The notes beneath the pieces are model-generated. The model was not told where the DNA came from. It searched no databases and saw nothing but the letters and a program-made list of their open reading frames with translations. A program made the translations under genes and the position numbers. 64,000 nt of DNA from Macrocystis pyrifera (Eukaryota > Sar > Phaeophyceae > Laminariales > Laminariaceae), in the NCBI GenBank assembly GCA_031763025.1, contig JASSKH010000001.1, positions 15,973,142 to 16,037,141 of the forward strand, read 5' to 3'. This document shows, piece by piece, positions 61,671 through 64,000 of this stretch (within the stretch, counting starts at the first letter, position 1; the number at the start of each line of letters is the position of its first letter).

Positions 61671-62433
61671 GGCTGCTTCCTATGCGGTTCCGTTTTTCGA
61701 GCTTCAGATTTTGACCAGATCGCATTTTTAGCTGTGACGTTTGCAAATCGCAACACAGAACAGTCTTCCTGTGCGAAAAAAAACGGATTTATTGTGCGTG
61801 CAGATATTCGAGCAAACGCCGAGACCAACTGTTCTTGTGGTCTGGCGCCGCGAAGAGACATGCCGAGCGCGCTGCACCGGGCGTCGGACCCGAGCGTCCG
61901 ACCCCACGCTGACTGCCTACGTACCGAGTGCGCCCGAGTCAACCTGTCTTGGTATTTGGTATTTTACACAATGAAGCATCCGAGCCCAGCACGCTGACCG
62001 ATCGACTGCGCTGACTGATGTAGTCTACGAGTACGTATCCGCGGAGAGGCACGCGCCGAGTGCGCTTCTCTTGGTTCCTGCGAGACCCAAACCCGCCCCA
62101 GCCGACAGTAGGCTGGCCACGGAGAGACACGCCGACCGCCGACTGAGCGTCGGGCGCGAAGCAGCGTCATTCTGTCACCATCCAATTCGTCGATCGTTCT
62201 ACCGCTGCTTGCCTGCGTGCATAACATCTTGAATTTGAATATCATGCCATTTTTCGATTTGAAAATCTGATGGTCGGATTTCGGGCCAAAATTTGACGAC
62301 TTGCGCCATCGGATTCTCAAATCGAAAAACATCCGGTACGATTTTGCACATTCGGACTGCGTAAGATGCTTTAATTGTTGGGATCGGAAAATACAAATCT
62401 GCAGCTCGAAATCGGATCGTATAGGAAACAGCC
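61671..62433 (+). mobile_element. Tourist-like MITE, copy 1
   Basis: About 763 bp with terminal inverted repeats: GGCTGCTTCCTATGCGGTTC at the left and ATCGTATAGGAAACAGCC at the right. It is bounded by TAA (61,667-61,669 and 62,434-62,436). TAA/TTA duplications and GGC-starting ends fit the PIF/Harbinger superfamily. There is no transposase, so it is non-autonomous. Confidence 0.8.
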
Positions 62434-62436
62434 TAA

Positions 62437-63226
62437 GGCCGTTTCCTATGGCTGTTTCCTATGCGGTTCGATTTTTGAGCTTCAGATTTTGACCTGATGG
62501 CATTTTCAGATACGAGCTTGACAAATCGAAAGGGCCTTCCTATGCGGAAAAATCAGATTTATTGTGCGTGTAGAGATTCGAGCAAACCCCAAGACCAACT
62601 GCTGTTTTTGTGATTTGGCGCCGCGAAGAGACGCGCTGGGTGCGCTGCCCAGCGCGTAGGACCCAAGCGTCCGAGCCCACGCTGACTGCCTCTAGTCTGG
62701 TGGCGAAGAGGTGTGGCGAGTGCGCTAGAGTCAACCTGTCTTGGCATTTTGTGTTGGATTTTGTGACTTGACTGCTGCTGCTGCTGCTGTACAGCTGCGG
62801 TGTAGTCTACGTGTACGTATCCACGGAGAGGCGCGTGCCGAGTGCTCTTCTCTTGGTCTCTAGGCCCGAGCCCGCGCCAGCCGACTCTAGTCTGGCCACG
62901 GAGGGACGCGCCGTCCGCGCGTCGGGCGCGAAGCAACGTCGCTATACAGCTGTATCACCATCCAACTCATCGATCATTCTGCTGCTGTTTGCTGTCGTGG
63001 ATAACATCTTGAATTTAGAGAGCATGCCATTTTTCGATCTCAAAATCTGATGACCCAGGGTCGTCGGATTTTGGGCCAAAATCCGACGACTTGGGTCATC
63101 GGATTCTCAAATCGAAAAATTTACGGTCGGATTTTGCATAATCGGACTGCATAAGTAGGGTCATTCGATTTTGAGATCGAAAAATACAAATCTGAAGCTC
63201 GAAATCGAACCGCATAGGAAACGGCC
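62437..63226 (+). mobile_element. Tourist-like MITE, copy 2
   Basis: About 790 bp, directly adjoining copy 1 and sharing the TAA between them. A TAA follows at 63,227-63,229. Ends are GGCCGTTTCCTATG and CATAGGAAACGGCC, and the left end is partly duplicated. A near-perfect hairpin around GGATTTTGGGCCAAAATCC lies at about 63,061-63,090. Confidence 0.85.
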
Positions 63227-63229
63227 TAA

Positions 63230-63558
63230 AGGGCCCGTATTCACGAGGGTTTTCGTTTATTGAGTTGCGAAAAAATCGATTGGTTTGATTTGCATCTGAT
63301 TGGTCGCCAAAAACAAGCAGGCGTTTGGAATTGAAAAACGAAAACACCATGTTCGATAAGAAGTCATTTGGGACTTCCTTTGCTCTTCGTGTTCTTCGAT
63401 TAGGGGAGTTGGTCCAACTTGATGTTGTTAAGATCAAGGTCGGGACATTTGTCCTGCCGTCGACGCCACTTGGTAAGATCAAGGTCGGGACGCTTTGTAT
63501 CCCTGGACAGGTTTGCCTATTAAGCCGGTACTCGTTGGTTCTCACGTGTGTTGTTTGC
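63230..63558. other. Unique stretch between MITE copies
   Basis: I see no gene, RNA or repeat here. A short direct repeat, AAGATCAAGGTCGGGAC, occurs at about 63,430 and 63,475. Confidence 0.4.
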
Positions 63559-63561
63559 TTA

Positions 63562-64000
63562 GGCTGTTTCCTATGCGGTTCGATTTTGAGCTTCAGATTT
63601 GTATTTCTCGATCTAAAAATGCCCCTGCTTATGCAGTCCGAATATGCAAAATCTGACCGGAAAAAAATCGTTTTTGAAAATCTGATGACCCAAGTCCGCC
63701 AAATTTCGACGACGACTTGGATCATCAGATTTTCAAATCGAAAAGTGGCATGCTCTCCAAATTCAAGATGTTATCTACAACAGCAAACAGCAGCAGAACG
63801 ATCGATGAGTTGGATGGTGACAGCTGTATAGCGACGTTGCTTCGCGCCCGACGCGCGGTCGGCGCGTCTCTCCGTGGCCATACTACAGTCGGCTGGCGCG
63901 GGCTGGGGCCTAGAGACCAAGAGAAGCGCACTCGGCGCGCACCTCTCCGTGGATACGTACTGGCAGACTACATTGTTGAACAGCAGCAGCAGTCAGTCAC
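63562..64000 (-). mobile_element. Tourist-like MITE, copy 3 (inverted, cut by window end)
   Basis: Preceded by TTA (63,559-63,561), it starts GGCTGTTTCCTATGCGGTTC and runs as the reverse complement of 62,770-63,226. It is incomplete only because the window ends. Confidence 0.85.

Overview
This is nuclear DNA from a eukaryote rather than a bacterium or phage. It has spliced genes with GT-AG introns, decayed transposons, long homopolymers, many microsatellites and one 100-N scaffold gap (48,269-48,368). The only host gene I can recognise is tubulin-folding cofactor D (TBCD), in at least 12 short exons on the minus strand. Its introns end in C-rich tracts and carry a dispersed repeat. The intron style, the Ty3/gypsy chromodomain element, the hAT remnant and recurrent short motifs would fit a stramenopile, perhaps a brown alga of the Ectocarpus type. 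That placement is an inference from memory and not a database result.

Layout. (1) 1-16,248 and 25,300-45,372 are the two arms of one giant inverted repeat. Position 1 pairs with 45,372 and position 16,248 pairs with 25,300. The arms are near identical by eye, and the left arm runs off the window edge. I find no convincing gene in them. They hold a 204-bp satellite (7 units per arm), GATT and GGCAAGC arrays, a GTA microsatellite, clusters of GGAAGCTTCC palindromes and dispersed motifs. Each arm is itself built from an older, much more diverged inverted duplication, so the structure is a palindrome of palindromes. (2) The 9-kb spacer, 16,249-25,299, holds a ~60-bp minisatellite, a broken five-exon hAT transposase gene (minus strand) and fold-back arrays of the pentamer CGGGT. 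(3) The right arm alone carries a young Ty3/gypsy LTR element, 31,286-35,255, with near-identical LTRs. Only the 3' part of its pol remains (integrase C-terminus plus chromodomain), interrupted by an in-frame TGA. The left arm alone carries a 109-bp palindromic element at 10,401-10,509. (4) 45,373-48,268 is flanking sequence ending in an inverted fragment of the hAT 3' end that runs into the gap. (5) 48,369-61,298 is the TBCD gene. Its C-terminal end is lost at the gap, one conserved stretch is missing at a 235-base run of G, and its introns are full of repeats. (6) 61,671-64,000 holds three copies of a Tourist-like (PIF/Harbinger-type) MITE with TAA/TTA target duplications.

Apart from TBCD, which would act with cofactors A, B, C and E and Arl2 in alpha/beta-tubulin assembly, the window is a record of transposition and segmental inversion and not a functional gene cluster. 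The two most unusual signals are the nested giant palindrome and the G-run/conserved-tail repeat that occupies TBCD introns, with its C-rich side usually facing the splice acceptor.
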